A DNA stretch of 54,546 bases from Herpetosiphon llansteffanensis (GCF_003205875.1 NZ_PUBZ01000101.1:1-54546); one strand, 5' to 3'. Positions 35,645-44,587 are shown, counted from the stretch's first letter. The notes: a model not told the origin generated them from the sequence alone. Translations and numbers: made by a program.

Positions 35645-36937
35645 ATGCGATTTTACACATCAGCGGTTGCAGATAGCCTCAACACGCTGCAATTGCTCAA
35701 TCAAGCACCCAATTTGCGCGGCGCAACGGCGTGGGTTCAACACACAGCCCAAGCCCTCAGCGCCCAAGAATTGGCCGATAATCAATTGGTCGCTAGCCTC
35801 AGTTTTGGCTTATTGCCCAGCGACCCGAGCCAAACGATGGACGATTATTTGACGGGATTACACAACAGCGAGCCGGTTGCATGGGTCGCGCAGATGCAAC
35901 AGCAAATGCTCGAATTTGCTGGCAATCAAGGCTCGCTCACCAGCGAACGGCTGTGGCAGGGCTTGCGCAAGGCTGGCATTTATAGCGAGTTGGCGACCCA
36001 ACAAGCCTTGTTAGCGACGATGCAACAGCCCGCCGAATTGTTGGCGCGCGTTTTTCAGCATCTTGTGCATATGTGGCAAACTTGGCTGCAAAGCGAATGG
36101 CAACAAGCCCAAACTGCAATCAGCCAGCTCAAAAATCAGCTCCAAAGCCAAATTCCCGACGAGGCTGCACTCAACGGGTTTCGCCAAAACTTGGGTTATG
36201 CAGTCAATCAAGCTTGGCAGCAATTGCAGGGGCAACGCCAGATTCGGCTGTTTGCTGCAACCCAAAATGCTAGCCTTACGACGTTTCTAGTTGATTCAAG
36301 CTGTTTGTGGGTTGGCATTGGCTTTGGCAGCAGCAGCAGCGAGATTCAGCCTCGGGTGGTGAGCCGCAACGAGCTTTTGTTTCGCTTGCAAGCTTTGGCC
36401 GATGCAGCACGGATTCAAATTATGGAGCTGCTGGCGCAGGGCGAATTGCCAGCTCAAGCGATTATTAGCCAAACTCAATTGCCACAATCGAGCGTTTCGC
36501 GCCATTTGAACATGTTGCGTAACGCTGGCTTTGTGCAAGAACGTCGCGCAGGCGGCGCAACCAAAAGCTATCGTTTGGTTGCTAGCCAACTTGGGGCCAC
36601 TTTTGCGGCGTTTGAGCAAGCACTCGCCCAACCCAGCCAAGCCCAAACCAGCCCAGATCAAGCAGAATCAGCTGTGCCAAGCAGCATCCAACGGTTTTTC
36701 AATCGTGAAGGGCGCATGGTTACCTGGCCAAGCAAACACAGCGATCGGATTCCAGTGTTGGCCTATTTGGCTGGGCAATTTGAGTTTGAGCGTGAATATA
36801 GCGAGCGTGAGGTCAACGAACTGCTCAAACCGCACACTGGCAGCGATGTGGCCAACCTGCGGCGCTATTTGATCGATGTAAAACTCTTTGAGCGCGATGG
36901 CACTGGCTCCCGCTATTGGCGCAAAGGCGAGGAATAA
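35645..36937 (+). CDS. ArsR-type winged-helix regulator with DUF2087 domain
   Basis: 430 residues, ATG preceded by AGTGAG. Residues 1-230 are a helical region I do not recognise. A winged helix follows (about 240-310), with the helix-turn-helix in AIISQTQLPQSSVSRHLNML and wing NAGFVQERRAGGATKSYRL. A Gln/Ser/Pro linker leads to a C-terminal DUF2087-like domain (about 345-428): IQRFFNREGRMVTWPSKHSD, YSEREVNELLK, RRYLIDVKLFERDGTGSRYW. DUF2087 domains often accompany transcription factors. It sits divergent to the membrane protein pair with a palindrome between, so it may control them. No metal-binding Cys pair is evident, so the inducer is unknown. Confidence 0.82.
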   Translation: MRFYTSAVADSLNTLQLLNQAPNLRGATAWVQHTAQALSAQELADNQLVASLSFGLLPSDPSQTMDDYLTGLHNSEPVAWVAQMQQQMLEFAGNQGSLTSERLWQGLRKAGIYSELATQQALLATMQQPAELLARVFQHLVHMWQTWLQSEWQQAQTAISQLKNQLQSQIPDEAALNGFRQNLGYAVNQAWQQLQGQRQIRLFAATQNASLTTFLVDSSCLWVGIGFGSSSSEIQPRVVSRNELLFRLQALADAARIQIMELLAQGELPAQAIISQTQLPQSSVSRHLNMLRNAGFVQERRAGGATKSYRLVASQLGATFAAFEQALAQPSQAQTSPDQAESAVPSSIQRFFNREGRMVTWPSKHSDRIPVLAYLAGQFEFEREYSEREVNELLKPHTGSDVANLRRYLIDVKLFERDGTGSRYWRKGEE

Positions 36938-37205
36938 GGTTATAGGAGTCAGGATTCAGGGGCTAGGGATCAGGATTTTGATTGTTAACCGCGAAGAGCG
37001 CGAAGAACGCTAATGTTGATTATAGGGGTCAGGATTCAGAGGTTAGGGATCAGGGTTGGGTTCTATGATCTAGGAGAAAACAATTTGGTAAAGCTATTGA
37101 TAACTAACCGATCCCTGATGCCTCATTTCTTGCATCTTCGTGCTCTTCGTGTTCTTCGTGGTTAAAAACTCCCTGACCCCTAATCCCTGATCGCTGACCC
37201 CTCGG
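36938..37205. repeat. Dispersed repeat cluster (families B and D)
   Basis: No gene seen. GGAGTCAGGATTCAGGGG and GGTCAGGATTCAGAGG are near-copies; CCGCGAAGAGCGCGAAGAAC and TTCGTGCTCTTCGTGTTCTT are inverted relatives; the right end is a row of CCCTGACCCCT-like units reaching the stop of the next gene. Confidence 0.8.
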
Positions 37206-38267
37206 CTACTTTTTACGAAACAGAAAAATATACTCGTGTTTGAAGATGTAGAAGCCGCCAACCAAGGCTCGGTAGCGCCACAGCTCTTTTTGATGGCGCT
37301 TGCCAGTCGTTTCTTCAAAGTTTTTGACGATGATGCTTTTGAGTTGAAAGCCTTGTTGCTGCACCACTTCCATGGTGCGAAAACCAAGCGGAACCCACTC
37401 ACCATGCATATATTTATCGCCGATGATCACCGCGAGATGGCGGCCCCGTTGCAGCACAGGCACGACCCGTGCAACCGCCGCCGCCATTTGGGCCAGAAAA
37501 TCATCGACCGAGGGTGCATTGGATAAATCGCGCTCATCATCGCTGAAATTGATAATATCGAAATAGGGCGGGTGCATAATTGCCAGCTGCACATGGCGCT
37601 GACCATAATCAGCTAAAAGCGCTTGCCAATTGATCGTCGTGCAATCGCCATGCACCGAACGCGCGGTAATTGCCGCTGGATTTGGCTCGCGCTCGACTGC
37701 TTGGTTGGCATATTCAACCATATGTTCCTGCAATTCAACCCCAAGCACATTGCGGCCAAGGCGCTGGCCTTCGATCAGGCTCGTGCCTGAACCAGCAAAC
37801 GTATCAAGCACCCAATCGCCTTGTTTGGTATAACGCCGCATCAATTGATTGGGAATTTGCGGCACAAAATTGCCCCAATAGCCAGCAGAATGCACGCCTG
37901 AGCCATCGCGCCGATCGATCATCCACAAGCTATCGGTATTAATATCGTCGTATTCCTTCCAACGATTGAGATTAATATCGTTGATTGCGGTAGTGCGTAC
38001 TGTTGCAATGCTGCGGCTCAAGCGATCGATGTAGTAATGGGCGCGTTCGAGCGTCTGGGCATCGCTAATTTGCTGCAATTCTCCCAGCAAATAATCATAA
38101 TCATAGGCCACACTTTCGGCCTGATCAGCAACCCCATCAGCATAATCAGCGAGGTGAGTCGTTGTGGCAAGAATAGTAGCGCGGAGTGCGACGAGGGCTG
38201 TGAGATCACGCCAACCAGCCAAAAGATTGAGCAAACGCGGTTTGCGAAACCAAAGCAACCGATCCAT
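37206..38267 (-). CDS. DNA methyltransferase-like protein (N4-C/N6-A type), orphan
   Basis: 353 residues from ATG 38267 (GGTGAT upstream); starts 4 or 15 codons earlier cannot be excluded. Residues 1-125 are helical and unrecognised. Then WGNFVPQIPNQLMRR (motif X-like, 131-145), VLDTFAGSGTSLIEGQRLGR (motif I, 153-172) and LAIMHPPYFD (motif IV, 228-237). Motif IV of the form PPY indicates amino-methylation of C or A. The order X-I-IV, with a motif I of the FAGSGT type normally seen at the C-terminal end of beta-class enzymes, is permuted. No restriction gene is adjacent. A role in RNA or epigenetic methylation is possible. Confidence 0.75.
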   Translation of the reverse strand: MDRLLWFRKPRLLNLLAGWRDLTALVALRATILATTTHLADYADGVADQAESVAYDYDYLLGELQQISDAQTLERAHYYIDRLSRSIATVRTTAINDINLNRWKEYDDINTDSLWMIDRRDGSGVHSAGYWGNFVPQIPNQLMRRYTKQGDWVLDTFAGSGTSLIEGQRLGRNVLGVELQEHMVEYANQAVEREPNPAAITARSVHGDCTTINWQALLADYGQRHVQLAIMHPPYFDIINFSDDERDLSNAPSVDDFLAQMAAAVARVVPVLQRGRHLAVIIGDKYMHGEWVPLGFRTMEVVQQQGFQLKSIIVKNFEETTGKRHQKELWRYRALVGGFYIFKHEYIFLFRKK

Positions 38268-38293
38268 GCAATCACCCATGAACAATTCACAAA

Positions 38294-38322
38294 CGGGGTT
38301 GGTCTTATACAAACCAACCCCG
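38294..38322 (-). terminator. Hairpin after the carboxypeptidase gene
   Basis: CGGGGTTGGT (38294-38303) and ACCAACCCCG (38313-38322), perfect 10-base arms and 9-base loop, followed on the minus strand by TTTG. It lies 29 bases past the carboxypeptidase stop. Confidence 0.7.
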
Positions 38323-38350
38323 ACAACGGTTTCCTGTGTGGAATGCTATT

Positions 38351-39856
38351 TTACAACGAATAGAGCTCGCCGTATTTGGTGCGCAGATAGCGGATGTATG
38401 GCTCGATGCTGAGGTCTTGGCCCGTTACTTTGCGGATCAAGGTTGGAACGCTGTATTTGCGGCCATGCACATACATGTTGGATTTCAACCAATTGTGCAG
38501 GTTGGCAAATTGGCCTTGGCTAATTTCGGTTGGTACATTTGGGTTGGCCTTTACAGCGGCATCGAAAATTTGCGCGCTGAGAATATTGCCCAAGGTGTAG
38601 CCTTGGAACGAGCCACCGATGATCCCGCCATACCAGTGTACATCCTGCAACACACCATCGCGATCGTCTGGAGCAGTAATACCCAAATCGCTGCGGTAGC
38701 GTTCGTGCCAGGCTTCGGGCAAATCGCGAATTGCCAATTTGCCTTCGAGCAAGGCCAATTCCAAATCGAAGCGAATCATCACGTGCAAGTTGTAGGTCAC
38801 TTCATCGGAATCGGTGCGTACCAGCGAGCGCTGCACTTTGTTGATTGCGCGATAGAAGGTGTCGAGATCGACCTTGCCAAGTTGGCTTGGGAAGGCAGCT
38901 TGGGCCTTGGGATAGGCATATTGCCAAAAGGCGCGGCTGCGGCCAACCACATTTTCCCAGAGGCGCGATTGTGATTCGTGCGTGCCCGCCGATGCGCCGC
39001 TCGCCAATGGCGTGTTTTCATAGGCTGGGTTTACGCCCAACTCATAGACTGCGTGGCCAGTTTCGTGAATCGTGCTGAACAAGCCATCGCTCAGATCGTT
39101 GTCACGGAAACGGGTGGTAATCCTCACGTCGCCAATTGAGAACTTGGTCATAAATGGGTGATGGGTTTTATCTTGGCGACCGCGTTCGAAATCGTAGCCA
39201 ATTTCGCGGATCAAGCTCTCGCCAAAGGCCAATTGCTCTGCTTCTGGATAGTGCTGGAGCAAGCAGCTATCGTCGGCGGCTGGTTGTTCGGTGATGGTTT
39301 TGACCAAAGGCACGAGTTGTTCGCGCAAGGGGCCAAAAATCTCGCGAATCTTGGCGACCGTCATGCCTTGGTCAGCCAAATCGATTAATGGATCGGCGAT
39401 GTGCTCGCTTGGGCCGAAAAACTCGGCGTAGCGGCGGCTGAGATCCAAGGTTTTTTCGAGCAACGGCGCAACTGCTGCGAAGTCGTTGTTGGGGCGGGCT
39501 TGGGTCCAAGCGGTATAGGTTTTGGCGATGTGCGAATACAATTCGGCAATAAATTCGCTTGGCACGCGCACCGCTTGGTCGTAATCGCGCTTGGTGACGA
39601 GCACTAAAGCTGCATCATCCGAATCGGGATCTTGCTGCTCGGCCCAAGGCACGAGCTTATCGAGCAAGCGCCCAACGTCGGCTGAGGTCGCGTGTTCGTG
39701 AGCCAAACGGCTGAGCGTTGCCATTTGGCGACCGCGAGCTTCGGCCCCGCCATTGGGCATATAGGTGCTTTGGTCCCAATTTAACACAGCGCCAGCATAC
39801 GATAAATCTTGAGCAACCCCAATTTTTTCCTTCAAATCAGCTAATTGTTCTTGCAT
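38351..39856 (-). CDS. M32-family metallocarboxypeptidase (Taq type)
   Basis: 501 residues, the standard length, ATG with AGGAG upstream. The zinc site is HETGH in TIHETGHAVYELG (near residue 264), with the downstream Glu in GTHESQSRLWENVVGR (near 295). DLADQGMTVAKIREIFG and the C-terminal YIRYLRTKYGELY are typical of family M32. It removes C-terminal residues from peptides in the cytoplasm; broad specificity except Pro is usual in the family. Confidence 0.95.
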   Translation of the reverse strand: MQEQLADLKEKIGVAQDLSYAGAVLNWDQSTYMPNGGAEARGRQMATLSRLAHEHATSADVGRLLDKLVPWAEQQDPDSDDAALVLVTKRDYDQAVRVPSEFIAELYSHIAKTYTAWTQARPNNDFAAVAPLLEKTLDLSRRYAEFFGPSEHIADPLIDLADQGMTVAKIREIFGPLREQLVPLVKTITEQPAADDSCLLQHYPEAEQLAFGESLIREIGYDFERGRQDKTHHPFMTKFSIGDVRITTRFRDNDLSDGLFSTIHETGHAVYELGVNPAYENTPLASGASAGTHESQSRLWENVVGRSRAFWQYAYPKAQAAFPSQLGKVDLDTFYRAINKVQRSLVRTDSDEVTYNLHVMIRFDLELALLEGKLAIRDLPEAWHERYRSDLGITAPDDRDGVLQDVHWYGGIIGGSFQGYTLGNILSAQIFDAAVKANPNVPTEISQGQFANLHNWLKSNMYVHGRKYSVPTLIRKVTGQDLSIEPYIRYLRTKYGELYSL

Positions 39857-40230
39857 TCTGTTCTCCTACACATGTGGCACGCTTGTGCAACAATGCACAC
39901 CCGCCTTGTCATTATAATTCAATTCATGGCCAATCGGCGAGCCAGAATATGTATTCTGACGGTGTAGAATGCTACCCGCAACGCTTTGGCAAAAGCACTG
40001 CTGGGCGAGCAAACCAGCCTTTATATGCGCAGCAACGCCAAACGTGCTGATAGGCCAAATGTATGATGCGCTCTGGTACTATCTGGGGGAGCGAATCCAA
40101 CCCCTTTGAGTGGTACATATCCCTAGGTAACCCATAAACAAAGTCCTATAGTCCTGTTATTTCTAGTTGCACGAACCGACTGAGTGTGTCATACTCACGA
40201 ATAACCATTTTTCCCAACGGGTTTTTCACT
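39857..40230. other. 374-base gene-free region with palindromes
   Basis: No convincing gene. CAGAATATGTATTCTG (39943-39958) is a 7-2-7 palindrome about 90 bases upstream of the carboxypeptidase start. GCTGG and CCAGC (about 40000-40022) could form a stem. I could not match it to a known riboswitch class. Confidence 0.4.
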
Positions 40231-40437
40231 ATGCAACGATCATTACCATCTGCGAAACAGCTTGGTTTGGCTGCCTTGGCAACGTTGATTTTAGGAATCG
40301 GCTTGCTGTATGCAGGAGCCTTAACCATTGCACCATTAGCTTTGCTCAGTTTTGTCGTGCTATCAATTGTGGCAATGGTATCCCTCACCGCCCACGACAT
40401 AGAAGATACCATTCTAAAGAAAGGGCGTTCAGAATGA
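40231..40437 (+). CDS. Small membrane protein coupled to the STAS gene
   Basis: 68 residues starting MQRSLPSAKQ. Two hydrophobic segments, LGLAALATLILGIGLLYAGA and LALLSFVVLSIVAMVSL, with a short charged tail. A GTG start 15 codons upstream is possible. The stop codon overlaps the start of the STAS gene in ATGA (40434-40437), which implies coupled translation and a shared role. No family recognised. Confidence 0.55.
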   Translation: MQRSLPSAKQLGLAALATLILGIGLLYAGALTIAPLALLSFVVLSIVAMVSLTAHDIEDTILKKGRSE

Positions 40438-41507
40438 GTTTACTTCCCGCCGCCATTGACGACAATGAGTTATCGCCTGCGCGCAAATCTCTGCTTGATC
40501 GGATTCATTTGGTTTGGATCTTTGTCAATGGTTCGACCGCACTGAGCCTCTTCTTCCTGTTTCTGTTCAATTTCTTTAGTGGCAACGACGCTTGGATTCA
40601 AATGCTGATCCTCTCGATTTCATCGATTGGTTCGACCGGGATTTTGTGGTATACCAATCACAAGCCGGTGCAATGGCGTTTGTGGGCTGCCTTGGTTAGC
40701 TCGATGGTTGCCTTAATCGAAATCGCGCTCTTCTTCCAAAATGGCTATTTGATTGCGATTTCGGTTACCAGCGTGGTCAGTATTTATGCGGTTACCGCTG
40801 ATCGCCACGAATTAATTACCTGGTCAGCAGTCATTGGCGTGATCTTTACGATTGTTTTTGCTATTTTGAATGGCGTGCAACAAACCCCACCAGAATGGCT
40901 GAATAACCTGCACCTGAATTTGGTTATTTCGAAAGTGCTGGTGCCAGCGTTTATTGGTGGTGGCATTGTGATGATTGCGCTGTTGTTGCTTGGTTTGAGC
41001 AATACCCTGCGCCAATCGTTGAACGAGGCCAATGAGCGTCGCCGGATTGCTGAAGAATCGCAAGCTGCTCAGGCTAAAACCTTAGCCCAAGTTGAGCGCC
41101 AAGCTGCTGAACAAGCTCGCTTGCTTGAATTGGTACGCGACCTCGAAACGCCGGTTATTCCAGTGCTCGATGGCGTTTTGGTGCTGCCAATCGTTGGTCA
41201 CCTCGAAAGCAAACGCCTCGAAAATCTCACCGATTTGTTGTTGAATCGGGTGGCGCAAGAGCGGGCACATACCGTCTTGCTTGATATTACCGCCGTTTCG
41301 GTGGTTGATACCGCTACCGCCCAACACCTGATTCAGTTGGCCCGCGCAATTCGTTTGCTTGGCGCTGAATGTGTGATTACTGGGATTCGCGCCCATGTTG
41401 CGAGCACCTTGGTGGCGCTTGGCATTACATGGGAAGGCCTGCGCACCGCTGGCTCGTTGCGCGATGGCATTGCCAAAATTATCGCCGAAAAGAATATTGC
41501 AATTTAG
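40434..41507 (+). CDS. Membrane-bound STAS-domain (RsbR-like) signalling protein
   Basis: 357 residues. Six predicted membrane helices fill residues 24-188. A coiled coil (EANERRRIAEESQAAQ onward, about 198-235) leads to a STAS domain (about 238-350). LDITAVSVVDTATAQHLIQL (284-303) matches the region of RsbR/RsbS proteins where Thr or Ser is phosphorylated by an RsbT-like kinase. The architecture, an integral-membrane sensor with a cytosolic STAS output, suggests a stressosome-related or anti-anti-sigma role. No kinase, phosphatase or anti-sigma gene is adjacent. Confidence 0.8.
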   Translation: MSLLPAAIDDNELSPARKSLLDRIHLVWIFVNGSTALSLFFLFLFNFFSGNDAWIQMLILSISSIGSTGILWYTNHKPVQWRLWAALVSSMVALIEIALFFQNGYLIAISVTSVVSIYAVTADRHELITWSAVIGVIFTIVFAILNGVQQTPPEWLNNLHLNLVISKVLVPAFIGGGIVMIALLLLGLSNTLRQSLNEANERRRIAEESQAAQAKTLAQVERQAAEQARLLELVRDLETPVIPVLDGVLVLPIVGHLESKRLENLTDLLLNRVAQERAHTVLLDITAVSVVDTATAQHLIQLARAIRLLGAECVITGIRAHVASTLVALGITWEGLRTAGSLRDGIAKIIAEKNIAI

Positions 41508-41518
41508 GAATCTGGCTT

Positions 41519-42652
41519 GTGGTTTTTGATGATACTGATTTAACGCCCAACCATATTGAAATGGCTCGCCGCGCTGCGGCGGGTCATTTTATTGATCTGA
41601 CCAGCAGCAATCCAACCCAACAAGGCTTGCTTTTTCCGCCTGAGGTGCTTGAGCAGGCTGCTAGCAACTATTGGCGGCAACGGCGCTACGAGCCAAATCC
41701 ACGGGGCTTGGAGCCAGCCCGCCAAGCAATTATTGACTATTATCAGCAACGCACGCCAGCCTTGGTGCTGACGCTTGATGATGTTTTTATTACGGCTAGC
41801 ACCAGCGAAGCCTATAGCTTGCTGTTTTCGCTGCTCACCGCGCCAGGCGATAACATTCTTGGCCCAAATGTGACCTACCCATTGTTTGAATATTTGGCCG
41901 ATTTGCATCATGTTGAACTGCGAACCTACGAGCTTGATCCTGCCAACGATTGGGCGATTGATCAGGCTTCGTTGCTAGCGGCAGCAGATGAGCGCACGCG
42001 CGCAGTGTTGTTGATTTCGCCGCACAATCCAACCGGAGCGATCATCAGCGAGCCAATTGCGGCCTTGCAACAGCTTGGCATTCCGTTGATCTGCGATGAA
42101 GTATTTGCGCCATTTGCCCTTGCCAAGCCTACCGTGCCACCCTTGGGTGTGCTGCATCCAGCTGTGCCAGTTTTTCACCTGAACGGGATTTCTAAGCTTT
42201 TGGCCTTGCCCGACCTCAAATTGGGCTGGATTGCGCTGAACCAAGCAGCCCAAGGCTATGCAGAACGCTTAGAATTGATCAACGATACCTTTTTGAGTTG
42301 TAGCACGCTGATTCAGAGCATGTTGCCCGCTTTATTGCAAGCAGCGCCAGCCTTTATTGCCCAGATGCTAGAGCGCGTGCGCAGCAATATTGACTATGCG
42401 CGGCAACACTTGGCAGCGCATCCGCGTTTGATTTGGAGCGAGCCAGCTGGCGGCTATTATCTGTTTCTGCAAGTGCGTGATGAATATGACGATGAAGCCT
42501 TGGTGGTGCGCTTAATCGAGCAAGGTGTGCTGGTGCATCCTGGCTTCTTTTTCGATTGGATTGATGATTGTCGAATTATGCTTTCGGCCTTGACTGAGCC
42601 AAATCAATGGCAAGCTGGGATTCAAAAACTTGCCCAGAACCTTACAATTTGA
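41519..42652 (+). CDS. PLP-dependent class I/II aminotransferase
   Basis: 377 residues from GTG 41519 with AGGA upstream; a longer frame runs into the STAS gene and is rejected. Fold-type I features: LTSSNPTQQG near the start, SPHNPTGAI (about 162-170), the Asp in ICDEVFAPFA (about 187-196) and the PLP Lys in NGISKLLALPDLKLGW (about 217-232). It is close to the aspartate/aromatic or LL-DAP-type aminotransferases, but the substrate cannot be assigned. The last codons contain the -35 box of the tRNA-tuf promoter. Confidence 0.88.
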   Translation: MVFDDTDLTPNHIEMARRAAAGHFIDLTSSNPTQQGLLFPPEVLEQAASNYWRQRRYEPNPRGLEPARQAIIDYYQQRTPALVLTLDDVFITASTSEAYSLLFSLLTAPGDNILGPNVTYPLFEYLADLHHVELRTYELDPANDWAIDQASLLAAADERTRAVLLISPHNPTGAIISEPIAALQQLGIPLICDEVFAPFALAKPTVPPLGVLHPAVPVFHLNGISKLLALPDLKLGWIALNQAAQGYAERLELINDTFLSCSTLIQSMLPALLQAAPAFIAQMLERVRSNIDYARQHLAAHPRLIWSEPAGGYYLFLQVRDEYDDEALVVRLIEQGVLVHPGFFFDWIDDCRIMLSALTEPNQWQAGIQKLAQNLTI

Positions 42653-42677
42653 CAAGCAATCAATCTTAGGCTATAAT
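42649..42677 (+). promoter_or_regulatory. Consensus promoter of the tRNA-tuf operon
   Basis: TTGACA (42649-42654), 17-base spacer, TATAAT (42672-42677): an exact match to the sigma-70 consensus. The -35 overlaps the aminotransferase stop codon (TGA 42650-42652). A small hairpin, CTGCCA-GAAAA-TGGCAG, follows just after it (42686-42702). Confidence 0.9.
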
Positions 42678-42716
42678 CACCCGCGCTGCCAGAAAATGGC
42701 AGGTTTACAAAAAAGT

Positions 42717-42801
42717 GGGTAGGTACCAGAGCGGTCAAATGGGGCGGACTGTAAATCCGCTGGCTTCGCCTACGGGGGTTCGAATCCCTCCCTGCCCACC
42801 A
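42717..42801 (+). tRNA. tRNA-Tyr (GTA)
   Basis: 85 bases with encoded CCA. Acceptor GGGTAGG pairs with CCTGCCC (one G-U). T8-A9, long variable arm (CTGGCTTCGCCTACG region), anticodon stem GCGGA/TCCGC with GTA at 42751-42753, T-arm GGTTCGAATCC. The long variable arm fits bacterial tRNA-Tyr. Confidence 0.97.
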
Positions 42802-42827
42802 ACTTGTTTTCCATGTCACAGACAAAT

Positions 42828-42903
42828 GCCCTTGTAGCTCAGTTGGTAGAGCACACCCTTGGTAAGGGTGAGGTCACGGATTCGAGTTCCGTCAAGGGCT
42901 CCA
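42828..42903 (+). tRNA. tRNA-Thr (GGT)
   Basis: 76 bases with encoded CCA. Acceptor GCCCTTG/CAAGGGC, D-arm AGCTCAGTTGGTAGAGC, anticodon stem CACCC/GGGTG with GGT at 42861-42863, T-arm ATTCGAGTT. It lies 26 bases after tRNA-Tyr and 95 bases before tuf, matching the tRNA-tuf linkage of many bacteria. Confidence 0.97.
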
Positions 42904-42998
42904 TACCTATGCTGGAAAACGATCCGACACTTTGTGCGGGTCGTTTTCATTGAAACTTACAAAACCCCTTTTTGGGATTGTAGGAGGACAAACACTCA

Positions 42999-44201
42999 AT
43001 GGCTAAGCAAAAGTTCGAGCGGAACAAGCCCCACATCAACATTGGGACGATCGGCCACGTTGACCACGGCAAGACGACCTTGACCGCTGCTATCACCAAA
43101 ACCATGGCACTGCGTGGTCGCGCTGAATTCCGCGCTTTCGATCAAATCGACAACGCTCCAGAAGAACGCGCCCGTGGGATTACGATTTCGATTTCGCACG
43201 TTGAGTACGAAACCGAAAATCGTCACTATGCCCACGTCGACTGCCCAGGCCACGCCGACTATATCAAAAACATGATTACCGGTGCTGCCCAAATGGACGG
43301 CGCGATCTTGGTGGTCTCGGCCCCAGACGGCCCGATGCCCCAAACCCGCGAACACATCCTCTTGGCTGGCCAAGTTGAAGTGCCTGCGATGGTTGTCTTC
43401 TTGAACAAAGTCGACATGATGGACGACCCTGAGTTGCTCGAACTGGTCGAAATGGAATTGCGCGAGTTGCTGTCAAAATACGGCTTCCCCGGCGACGAAA
43501 TTCCGATCGTGCGCGGCTCAGCGAAAGGCGCATTGGATAGTGCATCAACCGATGCTGGCCAACCAGAGTATCAATCGATCCAAGAATTGATGCAAGCGGT
43601 TGACGACTATATCCCAACGCCAGAACGCGCCATCGACAAACCATTCTTGATGCCCATCGAAGACGTGTTCTCGATCAAAGGCCGCGGTACCGTGGTGACC
43701 GGTCGGATCGAACGCGGGATCGTCAAAGTGGGCGATACGATTGAAATCATCGGGATGGGTCCAGACGTACGCACCACCGCCGTAACCGGCGTGGAAATGT
43801 TCAAGAAGTTGCTGGACGAAGGTCGCGCCGGCGACAACGTTGGGGCACTCTTGCGCGGGATTGAACGGACGGACGTGGAACGCGGTCAAGTCTTGGCAAA
43901 ACCAGGCTCGATCAAACCACACACCAAGTTCAAGGCTGAAGTGTACGTATTGAAGAAAGAAGAAGGTGGCCGCCACAGCCCATTCTTCAGTGGCTATCGC
44001 CCACAATTCTACGTTCGGACGACGGACGTGACGGGTGCGATTGGCTTGCCCGAAGGCGTGGAAATGGTGATGCCAGGCGACAACATCCAAATGACGGTGG
44101 AGTTGATCGTTCCGGTTGCTATCGAACAAGGCTTGAAGTTTGCGATTCGTGAAGGTGGCCGCACCGTGGGTGCTGGTATCGTGACCGAAATCATCGCATA
44201 A
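42999..44201 (+). CDS. tuf: Elongation factor Tu
   Basis: 400 residues, ATG with AGGAGG upstream. GTPase motifs GHVDHGKTT (G1, 19-27), DCPGH (G3, about 81-85), NKVD (G4, about 136-139) and a SAKGA-type G5 (about 174). Domain II contains [13 protein letters not shown] and domain III the terminal GAGIVTEI. It delivers aminoacyl-tRNA to the ribosome. The insert-free effector region RARGITI is normal. Confidence 0.99.
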   Translation: MAKQKFERNKPHINIGTIGHVDHGKTTLTAAITKTMALRGRAEFRAFDQIDNAPEERARGITISISHVEYETENRHYAHVDCPGHADYIKNMITGAAQMDGAILVVSAPDGPMPQTREHILLAGQVEVPAMVVFLNKVDMMDDPELLELVEMELRELLSKYGFPGDEIPIVRGSAKGALDSASTDAGQPEYQSIQELMQAVDDYIPTPERAIDKPFLMPIEDVFSIKGRGTVVTGRIERGIVKVGDTIEIIGMGPDVRTTAVTGVEMFKKLLDEGRAGDNVGALLRGIERTDVERGQVLAKPGSIKPHTKFKAEVYVLKKEEGGRHSPFFSGYRPQFYVRTTDVTGAIGLPEGVEMVMPGDNIQMTVELIVPVAIEQGLKFAIREGGRTVGAGIVTEIIA

Positions 44202-44218
44202 GCTAATGCTTTGAAAAA

Positions 44219-44310
44219 GCACAAACGCGATCAGCCGCTTGGTCTGGTCGCGTTTGTGCCTCAACCTGCGTCAGCAGCAGGCTAAGCATAACAAGACGGG
44301 GGCAACCCCG
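44219..44310 (+). terminator. Two hairpins between tuf and rpmG
   Basis: GCACAAACGCGA (44219-44230) pairs perfectly with TCGCGTTTGTGC (44248-44259). A second stem CGGGG-GCAA-CCCCG (44297-44310) has a GNRA tetraloop. Neither is followed by a strong T-run, so partial termination or mRNA processing between tuf and the L33-secE-nusG genes is more likely than full stop. Confidence 0.55.
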
Positions 44311-44354
44311 CATTATTATGTTTGGCACTGATTCACATCTACAGAGGTTTTATC

Positions 44355-44519
44355 ATGGCAAAGAAAGAAAACCGGATTGTAATCACCTTGGCTTGTACCG
44401 AGTGTGGTGATCGCAATTACACAACGACCAAAAATCGCAAAAACGACACAAATCGTTTAGAATTGGTGAAGTACTGCCCACGTTTGCGCAAACGCACCCT
44501 GCACCGCGAAACGAAGTAG
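44355..44519 (+). CDS. rpmG: Ribosomal protein L33 with three of four zinc cysteines
   Basis: 54 residues starting [10 protein letters not shown], with AGAGG upstream. The sequence [17 protein letters not shown] has the first CxxC (Cys14, Cys17). In place of the second CxxC is YCPRLRKRT: Cys41 is kept but the partner is Leu44. Ordinary zinc-type L33 has both pairs, and zinc-free paralogs usually lack all four, so this is an intermediate state. Normal position upstream of secE. Confidence 0.95.
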   Translation: MAKKENRIVITLACTECGDRNYTTTKNRKNDTNRLELVKYCPRLRKRTLHRETK

Positions 44520-44587
44520 TATTAGAATTGCGCACACGCGGTCGCGCCTAGCGCCCCGCAGCATTTCTATTTCATCAGGAGGTTGTG

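Noticed and set aside
39941-40060. Candidate riboswitch upstream of the STAS operon
   Set aside because: GGGCGAGCAAACC superficially recalls cyclic-di-GMP-I motifs, but the conserved core and pairing could not be drawn.
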